64,000 nt of DNA from positions 3,328,001 through 3,392,000 of the forward strand of contig NZ_CP152003.1 in NCBI RefSeq assembly GCF_038595065.1. The letters run 5' to 3'. The notes beneath the pieces were generated by a model. The model was not told where the DNA came from. It ran no database searches and worked only from the letters and a program-made list of their open reading frames with translations. Source of the stretch: Sutcliffiella sp. FSL R7-0096. Lineage in GTDB: Bacteria > Bacillota > Bacilli > Bacillales > Bacillaceae_I. Position 1 is the first letter of the stretch, and each line of letters starts with the position of its first letter. Made by a program: the position numbers and the translations under genes. Below, piece by piece: positions 55,023 to 63,468 of the stretch.

Positions 55023-56604
55023 TTGACTCCCTCTCCTTTAGCCCTGATTTTTTCTCTGTATGAATAATTCTGACCTTTCTCCACGCATCATGGGACACAG
55101 GATAGTCAGATCGATAATGCGCCCCCCTGCTTTCCTGTCTTTGGAGTGCGGATTCTGTTATAAGGAAACTTAATTGAAGCATATGAATTATTTCTAAAAC
55201 TTCCATTTCAAAGATTTCTGTAAAATGATGAACCGCCTGCCAATATGGCTGATAGGTTAGCAGCCAATTTCTCAATTCGGTCAATCCATCCTCATGCCGG
55301 ACAATACCAGCATGCTTCATCATCATTTGCTGGATGTCTGATTTACTTGGAAGTGGCACTGCCCTTTGTTGCAACAGGTCTAAATCTCTTGTCATCATGG
55401 TGCTTCGGTTCCATGGCACGTCTTGATTGGAAGGCTCCCTTTTCAGAAGATGCTCTGCAAGCGTTTTGGAAAAGACAATGGTCTCTAATAAGGAGTTGCT
55501 CGCCAATCTATTAGCCCCATGTACTCCATTACAAGCAGCCTCCCCAACAGCATATAGTCCAGGCAAAGTCGTATCACCATGGATGGTCGTTTGAATACCC
55601 CCCATATAAAAGTGGGCGCCAGGGACTACTGGAATAAGCTTTGTCTTCAGGTTGATGCCATGGTTCGTGCAAAGGTTGGTTATGGCAGGAAACCGCTCTT
55701 CGAACTTATCCACTCCATCAATATTTAGATAAACTTTTTCCCCTTGCTCCAGTTCATGAAAAATTGCCCTTGAGACAACATCTCTAGGTGCCAGGTCCTT
55801 AAGTGGGTGGGTCGATTTCATGAAACGGTCACCCTTACCATTTTGGAGATAAGCACCTTCCCCCCGCACCGCTTCCGAAATCAGCCCAACCACTTTTCCT
55901 TCCACAGAGAGCATGGTCGGATGAAACTGCATAAACTCCAAATCTGTCAGTGCAGCACCTGCTTGATACGCAAGGGACAGGGCCATCCCGTTGATACTTT
56001 CATTATTGGATGTGTATGGATAGAGCGCTCCTGCCCCGCCTGTAGCAAGCACCACATAAGAAGCAAAATAATTCGTTCTTTCTCCGTTAAGATTAAATGT
56101 CTGCACACCACAACAGCTATTGTTTTCGACTAAAATCTTGATAACGGTTTCATGTTCCACCACCAGGACCTTCTCAGATAGTGTTGATTGCAGCCACTCC
56201 ATCAATTCCTTTCCGGTCTGGTCTCCGCCTGCATGGAGGATGCGGCGTTTTGAATGGGCACCCTCCAACCCAAGCATATAATCGCCATGGCCATTTTTAT
56301 CAAATTGCATGCCTTTTTGAATGAGGTGCTGCAATTCAGCCGGCCCCATCTTCGTCAGAACCTCCACCGCATCTTCTTCGTTATGGTAGCAGCCAGCCGA
56401 AAGTGTATCCTCATAATGTAGTTTCCATGAATCTGTATGTTCGATGGCACAAGCAACCCCGCCTTGTGCAAGAAAAGAATTATTATCTTTTTTACTTGAC
56501 TTTGTGAAAATAATCACATTCATGTGCTCACTTAAATAATTTGCAGTCAGCAAAGCAGACAATCCGCTTCCAACTACAATGACATTTGGTCGTAAAATAG
56601 ACAC
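54979..56604 (-). CDS. nadB: L-aspartate oxidase
   Basis: A 541-residue flavoenzyme that oxidises L-aspartate to iminoaspartate, the first step to NAD. The FAD site VVGSGLSALLTANYLSEHMN is at the N-terminus; HPTMLSVEGKVVGLISEAVR, GAHFYMGGIQTTIHGDTTLP and GVHGANRLASNSLLETIVFS follow, all typical of the succinate dehydrogenase/aspartate oxidase family. The start is GTG 56602-56604 after AGGAGG. The divergent nifS lies 140 bp away. Confidence 0.95.
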   Translation of the reverse strand: MSILRPNVIVVGSGLSALLTANYLSEHMNVIIFTKSSKKDNNSFLAQGGVACAIEHTDSWKLHYEDTLSAGCYHNEEDAVEVLTKMGPAELQHLIQKGMQFDKNGHGDYMLGLEGAHSKRRILHAGGDQTGKELMEWLQSTLSEKVLVVEHETVIKILVENNSCCGVQTFNLNGERTNYFASYVVLATGGAGALYPYTSNNESINGMALSLAYQAGAALTDLEFMQFHPTMLSVEGKVVGLISEAVRGEGAYLQNGKGDRFMKSTHPLKDLAPRDVVSRAIFHELEQGEKVYLNIDGVDKFEERFPAITNLCTNHGINLKTKLIPVVPGAHFYMGGIQTTIHGDTTLPGLYAVGEAACNGVHGANRLASNSLLETIVFSKTLAEHLLKREPSNQDVPWNRSTMMTRDLDLLQQRAVPLPSKSDIQQMMMKHAGIVRHEDGLTELRNWLLTYQPYWQAVHHFTEIFEMEVLEIIHMLQLSFLITESALQRQESRGAHYRSDYPVSHDAWRKVRIIHTEKKSGLKERESNEYHHAARDAAWFF

Positions 56605-56625
56605 AAAAAAACCTCCTGTGTATAT

Positions 56626-56669
56626 AAGTGTCTTGACACCTATATTTACATATTTTTATACTGATGACA
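56626..56669. promoter_or_regulatory. Divergent nadB / nifS promoter region with NadR-like operator
   Basis: Plus strand: TTGACA (56633-56638), 18 bases, TATACT (56657-56662) drives nifS-nadR. Minus strand: TTGTCA (56664-56669) is a plausible -35 for nadB. The palindrome AGTGTCTTGACACCT at 56627-56641 overlaps the nifS -35 and lies near the nadB start site, resembling the YrxA/NadR boxes of B. subtilis. Repression when nicotinate is plentiful is expected. Confidence 0.75.
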
Positions 56670-56744
56670 AGAGATTTTTTCAAAGACTAGAAGATCGCTA
56701 GATGAACTGGTTTAGCACACTTCAATCGAGAAGGAGATTTACTG

Positions 56745-57887
56745 ATGATATATTTGGATTATGCCGCAACTACTCCTATGAGCAAAGAAGCCTTAGAGGC
56801 CTACCAACAGGTTGCACGCCAATATTACGGCAACAGCAGCAGTTTGCATGATTACGGCTCCGCTTCTACCAACCTTCTTGAAACATGCAGATCCGAGCTT
56901 GCCCGGATGATTTCCGGAAAAGCAGAGGGAATCTATTTTACAAGTGGCGGAAGTGAAGCAAACTATCTGGGAATCCGCTCCCTCCTAAAAGGAAATGAAC
57001 AGAAAGGAAAGCATCTCATCACAACCCAAACCGAGCATGCTTCCATTCACGCTCTATGCAAGACACTCGAAAAAGAAGGCTATGACGTAACATGGCTACC
57101 TGTGGACGAAAATGGCATCATCGCATTATCTCAGTTAAAAGCGGCATTGAGGGAAGATACATGCCTCGTTTCCATCCACCATGCCAATTCGGAAACTGGT
57201 ATCCTGCAACCACTTGAAGCAATAGGCTCTCTATTAAAAGAGAAAAACATCCTCTTTCATAGCGATTGTGTACAGACTTTTGGTAAAATACCTATAGATG
57301 TGGAAAAGTTCCACCTGACAAGCCTGTCCCTCTCCGCCCATAAAATTTATGGTCCAAAGGGCGTGGGTGCACTATATATTGATCCAAAGGCAACTTGGAA
57401 GTCACCATACGAAGAGGCCAGTCATGAAAAGGGAATGCGTCCAGGAACCGTGGATGTTCCTGCAATTGCCTCCTTTTTGACCGCCGCACAGGCGTTGGAA
57501 CCATTGCTGAAGGATTTGAGAGAAAAATATGAAATGCTTCGGATCTTTTTCTTGAGACAGATCCAAAAGGCCTGGCTACCAATATCCGTAGAAGGCGAGC
57601 ATACCAACGGGTTGCCACATATACTCGGTCTTAGGATCACAGGATTGGAAGGGCAGCATGTGATGTTGGAGTGCAACAGAAAAGGCATCGCGATTTCTAC
57701 AGGAAGTGCGTGCCAGGTTGGTTCCCAATCCCCCTCCCGCACCATGCTAGCCACTGGCAAAACAGATGACCAAGCACGAGAATTCATTCGCATCTCATTT
57801 GGAAAACACACAACTATCAAAGATCTGGAGCTTGCGGTGCAGGCCTTAAAAGAAATCATAGAAGAACAGATGAAAAGGAGCGGCTGA
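56745..57887 (+). CDS. nifS: Cysteine desulfurase NifS, NAD-cluster type
   Basis: A 380-residue PLP enzyme with the lysine in SLSAHKIYGPKGVG and the persulfide Cys in STGSACQVGS. In B. subtilis this NifS supplies sulfur for the NadA cluster; here it lies divergent from nadBCA and before nadR, as there. It differs from the tRNA-linked desulfurase at 15.2 kb. The AGAAGGAGA site precedes the ATG. Confidence 0.93.
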   Translation: MIYLDYAATTPMSKEALEAYQQVARQYYGNSSSLHDYGSASTNLLETCRSELARMISGKAEGIYFTSGGSEANYLGIRSLLKGNEQKGKHLITTQTEHASIHALCKTLEKEGYDVTWLPVDENGIIALSQLKAALREDTCLVSIHHANSETGILQPLEAIGSLLKEKNILFHSDCVQTFGKIPIDVEKFHLTSLSLSAHKIYGPKGVGALYIDPKATWKSPYEEASHEKGMRPGTVDVPAIASFLTAAQALEPLLKDLREKYEMLRIFFLRQIQKAWLPISVEGEHTNGLPHILGLRITGLEGQHVMLECNRKGIAISTGSACQVGSQSPSRTMLATGKTDDQAREFIRISFGKHTTIKDLELAVQALKEIIEEQMKRSG

Positions 57888-57890
57888 TTA

Positions 57891-58427
57891 ATGACCCAAG
57901 AAAAGAAAGTCCTAGGGGAAGAGCGAAGAAACCTGCTGTTGCATTGGCTGCAAACGGAAGACAAGCCGCTGACCGGCGGAGAATTGGCTGGACGGACCAA
58001 TGTAAGCAGACAGGTAATCGTTCAGGACATCTCCCTTTTGAAAGCTAAAAACGAACCGATCCTGGCAACAAGCCAAGGCTACGTCTATATGAAACCTTTC
58101 GGAGAGCAGGTGAAAAAGGAGCGCATCATCGTTTCCTTCCATGAACCCCATCGCACGAAAGAAGAGCTGTATATCTTAGTCGATCATGGCGTAACCGTGA
58201 AAGACGTGCGAATCGAACATCCGGTCTATGGCGACTTAAATGCATCGGTGATGGTATCGAGCCGTGCAGAAGTCGATGCTTTCATACGTAAAATAAAACA
58301 GACGAAGGCATCCTACCTTTCCCAACTGACAGATGGGACGCACCTGCATACGATTGAAGCGGATTCGGACGAGAAGTTGGATGCAGCATGCGCAGCATTG
58401 AAAGATGCCGGGATGATTGTGGAATAG
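57891..58427 (+). CDS. nadR: Transcriptional repressor of NAD biosynthesis NadR (YrxA)
   Basis: A 178-residue regulator with an N-terminal helix-turn-helix (RRNLLLHWLQTEDKPLTGGE, LAGRTNVSRQVIVQDISLLK) and a C-terminal 3H domain whose histidines bind nicotinate/metal (SFHEPHRTKEELYILVDHGV; RIEHPVYGDL). It is 3 bp after nifS. It should repress nadBCA and nifS-nadR through the palindrome between the two operons. Confidence 0.93.
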   Translation: MTQEKKVLGEERRNLLLHWLQTEDKPLTGGELAGRTNVSRQVIVQDISLLKAKNEPILATSQGYVYMKPFGEQVKKERIIVSFHEPHRTKEELYILVDHGVTVKDVRIEHPVYGDLNASVMVSSRAEVDAFIRKIKQTKASYLSQLTDGTHLHTIEADSDEKLDAACAALKDAGMIVE

Positions 58428-58474
58428 GTCAAATCCTTTTACCAGAGCCAAAGACAACGCTACTATTCCAAAAC

Positions 58475-58521
58475 AAAAGCCTGTCTGGAATGCACCAACA
58501 CGCATTCCAGACAGGCCTTTT
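58475..58521. terminator. Strong bidirectional terminator between nadR and pheA
   Basis: AAAAGCCTGTCTGGAATGC and GCATTCCAGACAGGCCTTTT form a ~19-bp perfect stem around a short loop, with A and T tracts at its ends. Confidence 0.95.
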
Positions 58522-58527
58522 CATTTT

Positions 58528-59400
58528 TCATTTCAATAAATAACTATTATATCTCCCCAACACTTTCACGGAACACCCAAGCGCCTCCAGCTCCTCGATG
58601 GCCGGCGAAATGAGCGGATGGTCCATTGCCTCATTCACATCAATGATGAAAAAATAATTACCCAAACCCGTTTTCATCGGACGTGATTCAATTTTGGATA
58701 GGTTTAGTTTTCTCCACGCAAACACAGACAACACTTGGTGTAATGCACCTGATTGATCGGTCGGAAGCGTCACCATCATGGTGGTCTTCTCCCCTGCGCT
58801 TTTATATTCTTCATTATATAAGTTTACCGTATCATCACGATGGAGAATGATGAATTTGGTATGATTGTTGTCATAATCATGGATGTTTTCCTGAAGGATT
58901 TTCAGGTTGTATTCCTTTGCGGCAAGCGCATTGGCGATACACGCAGCCTTTTGGGAAACCCTGTGATCGGAAATCAATTTAGCTGCTGCGGCCGTCGATG
59001 ATGTTGTTTCATAAACTGCATTCGGGTATTTCTTATGTAAAAATTTATGGCACTGAGCAATCGCATGCGAGTGGGAGTAAATTACTTCCAACTCATCGCC
59101 ACTATGAACAGTTTCAGGGTGTACCAAAAGATGCTGGCTGATGGGGATTGTCAATTCTCCTACTATCGGAAGAGGGCAATCATGAATCAGATAATCTAGC
59201 GTTACATTGACAGACCCTTCAATCGCATTTTCAAGCGGTACAACCGCAAACTCAACCTCCCCTTCCAACACCGCATCCATACATTCCGGGATTGTGGAAA
59301 AAGCCTTTTTACTAGCTTCTGGAAAAAATCTTGTCACGGCCATATCGGTAAACGTTGCTTTCGGCCCTAAAAATCCAATTCTTTGTTGTGATGGTGTCAT
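58528..59400 (-). CDS. pheA: Prephenate dehydratase
   Basis: A 290-residue enzyme that makes phenylpyruvate from prephenate for phenylalanine synthesis. The catalytic domain begins IGFLGPKATFTDMAVTRFFP and contains EFAVVPLENAIEGSVNVTLD and TKFIILHRDD. The C-terminal ACT domain (GALHQVLSVFAWRKLNLSKI, ESRPMKTGLGNYFFIIDV) is the feedback site for phenylalanine. It follows pheB by 72 bp. Confidence 0.95.
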   Translation of the reverse strand: MTPSQQRIGFLGPKATFTDMAVTRFFPEASKKAFSTIPECMDAVLEGEVEFAVVPLENAIEGSVNVTLDYLIHDCPLPIVGELTIPISQHLLVHPETVHSGDELEVIYSHSHAIAQCHKFLHKKYPNAVYETTSSTAAAAKLISDHRVSQKAACIANALAAKEYNLKILQENIHDYDNNHTKFIILHRDDTVNLYNEEYKSAGEKTTMMVTLPTDQSGALHQVLSVFAWRKLNLSKIESRPMKTGLGNYFFIIDVNEAMDHPLISPAIEELEALGCSVKVLGRYNSYLLK

Positions 59401-59472
59401 TCTCTCTACTCCCCTATCTAAACTATGCTTACTCAGGGTTGCACCTTCCCACCTTCCAATAGGAATCCGGTG

Positions 59473-59916
59473 TTAAGCGCCTGTCCCCAAAATCTCTACT
59501 TTATCTACAAATTCTAATCGCTTTAACATCGAAAGTAAAGCATTGATATCACCTTTCAACCCGGACATATCAAGGGAAAGGGTGACGTTTGCTTTCCCTT
59601 GAAGCGGGATGGTCTGGTGAATAGTCAAGACATTGCATCCGACAGTGGCAACGGTTGCAAGAAGTTGCGACAACGCACCTGTCTGATCTTCCAGATGAAA
59701 AAACAAGGTCATGATTTTTTCTTTAACCATGGTGTGGAACGGAAAAACGGTATCGCGGTATTTGTAAAAGGCACTGCGGCTGAGGTCCACCTTCTGGACT
59801 GCTTCGGCGATGGACTCCACTTTCCCCCGAGCAAGCATTTCTTTCACTTCAAGCGACTTTTTCATCGCTTCGGGCAGGACATCTTCCCGCACTAAAAAGA
59901 ACTTCTCCTCTAACAT
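59473..59916 (-). CDS. pheB: ACT domain protein PheB
   Basis: A 147-residue protein, the length of B. subtilis PheB. A helical N-terminus ([34 protein letters not shown]) precedes an ACT domain ([40 protein letters not shown]). It has been called chorismate mutase, but the sequence shows only a ligand-binding ACT unit, so a regulatory role is more likely. The start is ATG 59914-59916 behind AAAGGAGAG; the longer frame to 60003 is unsupported. Confidence 0.88.
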   Translation of the reverse strand: MLEEKFFLVREDVLPEAMKKSLEVKEMLARGKVESIAEAVQKVDLSRSAFYKYRDTVFPFHTMVKEKIMTLFFHLEDQTGALSQLLATVATVGCNVLTIHQTIPLQGKANVTLSLDMSGLKGDINALLSMLKRLEFVDKVEILGTGA

Positions 59917-60028
59917 CGGATATCTCTCCTTTTTCTCATAAAGCATTATAGGATAAAAAATTTGGTTTACTTCCTGTGGACTTCGTTCCAGGTGATCAGT
60001 CAACAGGATATCGCTATATGTAAAGAAG

Positions 60029-60052
60029 AGAGGATAATATGAATTATCCCCT
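60029..60052 (-). terminator. Probable terminator after obg
   Basis: AGGGGATAA, ATTCATA and TTATCCTCT on the minus strand, then CTTCTTT. It separates obg from pheB. Confidence 0.6.
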
Positions 60053-60061
60053 CCTGTAAAT

Positions 60062-61345
60062 CTATTCTACAAATTCAAATTCGTATTTCTGAAGACGCAC
60101 GATGTCGCCGTCTTTGGCACCTCGTGCACGCAATGCTTCATCGACACCCATTCCGCGAAGCTGGCGGGCAAAACGCTTGATAGACTCTTCATGGTTGAAG
60201 TTTGTCATCACAAACAGTTTCTCCAGCTTTTCGCCAGAAAGTACGTAAGCACCGTCAGGATCCCTTGTGATTCTGAAGTCTGCTTCCTCTTTCTCATGCT
60301 TGTAGACCACGCGTTGCTCAATCGCTTCTTCTTCATAAAGCGGGTACTCCGGTGCATGCTCAAGCTCGTCCGCCACCGCGTACAATAGGTCGCGAAGACC
60401 GCTGCGGGTAAGAGCAGAGATAGGGAATACCTTCACTTCATCGCCCACCTGTTGCTTGAATATTTCAAGGTTTTCCTCTGCATCCGGCATGTCCATTTTG
60501 TTGGCAACGACAATTTGTGCACGCTCTGTGAGACGCAGATTATATTCTTTCAGCTCTTCATTGATTGTTTTGTAATCCTCATATGGATCACGGCCTTCTA
60601 GCCCGCCCATATCCACTACATGGATGATGACACGAGTACGCTCGATATGACGTAGGAATTGATGTCCAAGACCTACACCTTCATGCGCACCTTGAATCAG
60701 ACCTGGTAAATCGGCCATGACAAAGCTGCGGCCGTCTTCGGTCTCCACTACCCCAAGATTTGGTACGATAGTGGTGAAGTGGTATTCGGCAATTTTCGGT
60801 TTTGCTGCAGATACAACCGATAAAAGGGTAGACTTCCCTACACTTGGGAAACCCACAAGTCCAACATCGGCAAGCACTTTCAATTCAAGTACGACATAGC
60901 GCTCCTGGCCTGGTTCCCCGTTTTCGGCTACTTCCGGAGCAGGATTTCTAGGTGTAGCAAAGCGCGTGTTTCCGCGACCTCCACGTCCACCCTTCGCAAC
61001 TACATACTGTTGTCCGTGTTCTGTTAAGTCAGCTAATGTTTCCTTTGTATCATCGTCCATGACTACAGTTCCAGGTGGAACCTTTACAATCATAGCTTCC
61101 GAGTTTCTGCCATGCTGGTTCTTGGACATTCCGTGCTCTCCACGGTTTGCTTTAAAGTGACGCTTGTAACGGAAATCCATTAACGTACGTAGCCCTTCTT
61201 CTACTTGAAGGATGACGTCCGCACCTTTACCACCGTCACCGCCAGCTGGTCCACCATCCGGCACATATTTTTCACGACGGAAGGCTACCATTCCGTTCCC
61301 ACCGTCGCCACCTTTTACATAAATCTTGACCTGATCGACAAACAT
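60062..61345 (-). CDS. obg: GTPase ObgE/CgtA (Obg)
   Basis: A 427-residue ribosome-associated GTPase. The N-terminal Obg fold (glycine-rich [20 protein letters not shown]) spans 1-158. The G domain has [28 protein letters not shown] and NKMD, and the C-terminal OCT domain has the family fold. Obg links ribosome assembly, (p)ppGpp and, in B. subtilis, Spo0A phosphorelay activity. It follows spo0B with nested element copy C between them. Confidence 0.96.
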   Translation of the reverse strand: MFVDQVKIYVKGGDGGNGMVAFRREKYVPDGGPAGGDGGKGADVILQVEEGLRTLMDFRYKRHFKANRGEHGMSKNQHGRNSEAMIVKVPPGTVVMDDDTKETLADLTEHGQQYVVAKGGRGGRGNTRFATPRNPAPEVAENGEPGQERYVVLELKVLADVGLVGFPSVGKSTLLSVVSAAKPKIAEYHFTTIVPNLGVVETEDGRSFVMADLPGLIQGAHEGVGLGHQFLRHIERTRVIIHVVDMGGLEGRDPYEDYKTINEELKEYNLRLTERAQIVVANKMDMPDAEENLEIFKQQVGDEVKVFPISALTRSGLRDLLYAVADELEHAPEYPLYEEEAIEQRVVYKHEKEEADFRITRDPDGAYVLSGEKLEKLFVMTNFNHEESIKRFARQLRGMGVDEALRARGAKDGDIVRLQKYEFEFVE

Positions 61346-61404
61346 TGATTATTCACTCCGATATGTCAAAAGGTAAAAGAACACCTTTTGCGTTCATTTT
61401 TTAA

Positions 61405-61590
61405 AGCTCTTTTCTTAAAAATTGTTGCTATTCACGAGTAAAAAGTCGGCAATTGGACTTTTTACTGATTACATTACCTAAAAATCGCAATTAGTCTGCA
61501 TTCTAAAACAGGGAAAAGAGCACGTCAGTAAGTAATATAAGACTAATTATTTATTTACGAAACAGCAACAAAGTTTACGAAAATCGGCTT
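61405..61590 (-). repeat. Nested-palindrome element, copy C
   Basis: Read on the minus strand it starts ATTTTCGTAAACTTTGTTGC, then TACTGACGTGCTCTTTTCCC, the stem GTAAAAAGTCC ... GACTTTTTAC (61438-61466), AATAGCAACAATTTTT and ends GAAAAGAGCT. It is inverted relative to copies A and B. It fills the spo0B-obg gap, starting right at the spo0B stop codon, so it would be transcribed between two genes of one operon. Confidence 0.88.
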
Positions 61591-61591
61591 T

Positions 61592-62125
61592 TTAAAGCTT
61601 ATAAGACACCTGGATGGTACTTTGCTCAGATGTTATCGCCTGTTCATGCACTGTAAATCCATCCGGCTGTGTTTGCAGCCACTCCGTTAAAAAGTCTGTA
61701 TCTTCTAGTATTCCATTTATATCAAAAAAGAAACGAATTTCTTCTGCCTCTTCTATATTCAAACTTAAAAACAAATGGTTATCTGCTTTTTTGTTCACCG
61801 CATTTTCTAGGTCGGTAAACAAAGAAGAAATCCATTTGTATAATACCCCATCCGCTTTTGACAAGTTCACCGGCTCCCCGATGACCTCGTATTCCATCGC
61901 AAACAATCTCGGCTCCCAATGGAAGGTAATCAGATATTCTGCAAATGCAGGGGCGTGTAAATTCGTCAAATTGGATTCATGATTAGCCTCAAGCACAATC
62001 TCATCTATCAAATTATTCACTCGCTCCAAACGCCCCAAAGACAAATTCGCTTTAATCAACTGAATCCGATTAAGCCAATCATGCCTCGAATGACGCAACA
62101 CATCCAACGTCCCTCTATTTATCAT
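61592..62125 (-). CDS. spo0B: Sporulation initiation phosphotransferase B (Spo0B)
   Basis: A 177-residue phosphorelay protein that moves phosphate from Spo0F to Spo0A. The phosphoacceptor helix LRHSRHDWLNRIQLI is at 10-24 (phospho-His 15), followed by LSLGRLERVNNLIDEIVLEA and the histidine-kinase-like C-terminal domain. It lacks ~15 N-terminal residues of B. subtilis Spo0B. The start ATG follows a CTAGGAG site. As in B. subtilis it is followed by obg. Confidence 0.92.
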   Translation of the reverse strand: MINRGTLDVLRHSRHDWLNRIQLIKANLSLGRLERVNNLIDEIVLEANHESNLTNLHAPAFAEYLITFHWEPRLFAMEYEVIGEPVNLSKADGVLYKWISSLFTDLENAVNKKADNHLFLSLNIEEAEEIRFFFDINGILEDTDFLTEWLQTQPDGFTVHEQAITSEQSTIQVSYKL

Positions 62126-62204
62126 AATACCGTACTCCTAGTCCCAACTTTAATTCCAACACCTTCTTAACTATGTCGATTATAGCATAAAAAAAGAAGA
62201 AAAG

Positions 62205-62217
62205 GGGGTCAGACCCC
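62205..62217. repeat. GGGGTCAGACCCC palindrome
   Basis: A 13-base near-palindrome with the same core as in the hisS leader (25435-25447), in the spacer between spo0B and rpmA. Flanking AAAG and CTAAAGG differ. Confidence 0.65.
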
Positions 62218-62311
62218 TAAAGGATTTTCGTTAATGACGTCGAATATATGTCGAATATATAAAGTTTGCTTCTGCATTTTTTGCCTAGCTGTTCTTTTGT
62301 CCAGCGCAATA

Positions 62312-62343
62312 AAAAAACTCTAACCTAAACATAGGCTAGAGTT
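62312..62343 (-). terminator. Terminator after rpmA
   Basis: AACTCTAGCCTA, TGTT and TAGGTTAGAGTT followed by TTTTTT on the minus strand, just past the rpmA stop codon. Confidence 0.9.
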
Positions 62344-62352
62344 CCTTTGGAA

Positions 62353-62643
62353 TTATGCTTCTTGAGCAACAGGATATACGCTAACTTGTTTGCGGTCACG
62401 GCCTAGGCGCTCGTAACGAACGATTCCGTCAACCTTCGCGAACAATGTATCGTCTCCACCACGTCCAACGTTTGCTCCTGGGTAAATTTTAGTACCGCGT
62501 TGACGGTATAAAATAGAACCACCAGATACTAGTTGACCGTCTGCACGCTTAGCGCCAAGACGCTTAGAGATAGAGTCACGACCGTTTTTAGTACTACCTA
62601 CTCCCTTTTTGGAAGCAAAGAACTGAAGATCTAATCTTAACAT
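62353..62643 (-). CDS. rpmA: 50S ribosomal protein L27 with Prp-cleaved N-terminal extension
   Basis: A 96-residue ribosomal protein. It carries the Firmicutes N-terminal extension MLRLDLQFF followed by [15 protein letters not shown]; the Prp protease cuts after the second Phe, exposing the tail that reaches the peptidyl-transferase centre. Prp is encoded just upstream. The start is ATG 62643 after AGGAGG; the longer frame to 62652 is not needed. Confidence 0.97.
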   Translation of the reverse strand: MLRLDLQFFASKKGVGSTKNGRDSISKRLGAKRADGQLVSGGSILYRQRGTKIYPGANVGRGGDDTLFAKVDGIVRYERLGRDRKQVSVYPVAQEA

Positions 62644-62655
62644 GTATTCCACCTC

Positions 62656-62982
62656 CTACTTAGAAATGGTTATATAATTTCCATAGTCACGTTCAATCGT
62701 CTCTAAAGACACAACCATACCTTCCAGCAACAGCTGTACTTTCTCATGTGTCGCCTCATCCAGACCGGATGGGACCGAACACTTTAAAAATCCATCTGCC
62801 CCTTGCTCAATATCAGGAGTAACCTGACATAATGACATGACCGCGTTCACCGCACCGAAAGATACGGCAGAAACCCCGGCACACACAATGTCTGCACCCT
62901 TTTTGGCAAAGTTAGCATGTCCAGTTATGGTAAACGATTGGATCAACTTGTGATCGTCTCGTTTAATTGTAACTTTAATCAT
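62656..62982 (-). CDS. prp: Ribosomal-processing cysteine protease Prp
   Basis: A 108-residue protease that trims L27. The catalytic pair is H22 (TGHANFAKKG) and C34 (ADIVCAGVSAVSFG). It lies between rplU and rpmA with 12-15 bp gaps, the standard ysxB position, so substrate and protease are made together. Confidence 0.95.
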   Translation of the reverse strand: MIKVTIKRDDHKLIQSFTITGHANFAKKGADIVCAGVSAVSFGAVNAVMSLCQVTPDIEQGADGFLKCSVPSGLDEATHEKVQLLLEGMVVSLETIERDYGNYITISK

Positions 62983-62997
62983 CCGATCACCTTTAAA

Positions 62998-63306
62998 TTA
63001 CAGGTTGATTGCATCAACAGTAACTTTTGTGTAAGGTTGACGATGACCTTGTTTTTTACGGTAGTTTTTCTTCGCTTTGTACTTGAATACAGTAAGCTTC
63101 TTCGCACGACCTTGTTTTTCAACTTTAGCCGTTACAGTTGCTCCCGCTACTAGTGGGCTACCGACTTTAACATCGTCGCCACCAACGAAAAGAACCTTGT
63201 CGAAAGTTACTACATCTCCAGTAGCTCCATCAAGTTTTTCGATGTAGATCGTTTGACCTGCTTCAACCTTGATTTGTTTACCACCTGTTTCAATAATTGC
63301 GTACAT
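62998..63306 (-). CDS. rplU: 50S ribosomal protein L21
   Basis: A 102-residue ribosomal protein ([40 protein letters not shown]). The start is ATG 63304-63306 after AGGAGGTG; a longer frame to 63324 is unsupported. It is first in the rplU-prp-rpmA operon and is preceded by an L21 leader. Confidence 0.97.
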   Translation of the reverse strand: MYAIIETGGKQIKVEAGQTIYIEKLDGATGDVVTFDKVLFVGGDDVKVGSPLVAGATVTAKVEKQGRAKKLTVFKYKAKKNYRKKQGHRQPYTKVTVDAINL

Positions 63307-63308
63307 TC

Positions 63309-63420
63309 TCTTGCACCTCCTCAATAGACTCAGACTCGCCAGTATCAGGTATATGTAACGAATTCACGCCCATATTTCACGGAACCTGGACTGTGCGGTT
63401 GTAGCACGGGTGCTACAAAC
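63309..63420 (-). promoter_or_regulatory. L21 leader region of the rplU-prp-rpmA operon
   Basis: The ~110 base 5' untranslated region before rplU has a hairpin TTGTAGCAC, GG, GTGCTACAA (63399-63418) and a conserved-looking stretch with ATACCTGATACTGGCGAGTC. Firmicutes carry an L21-binding autoregulatory leader here (Rfam L21 leader). The match is by position and general shape. Confidence 0.7.
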
Positions 63421-63468
63421 TAACAAAGAACATCTTAGCATATTCCAAACCCTTATGTCAATAAGGTT

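Noticed and set aside
63399-63418. Rho-independent terminator before rplU
   Set aside because: The hairpin TTGTAGCAC/GTGCTACAA has no T run on either strand and fits better as part of the L21 leader.
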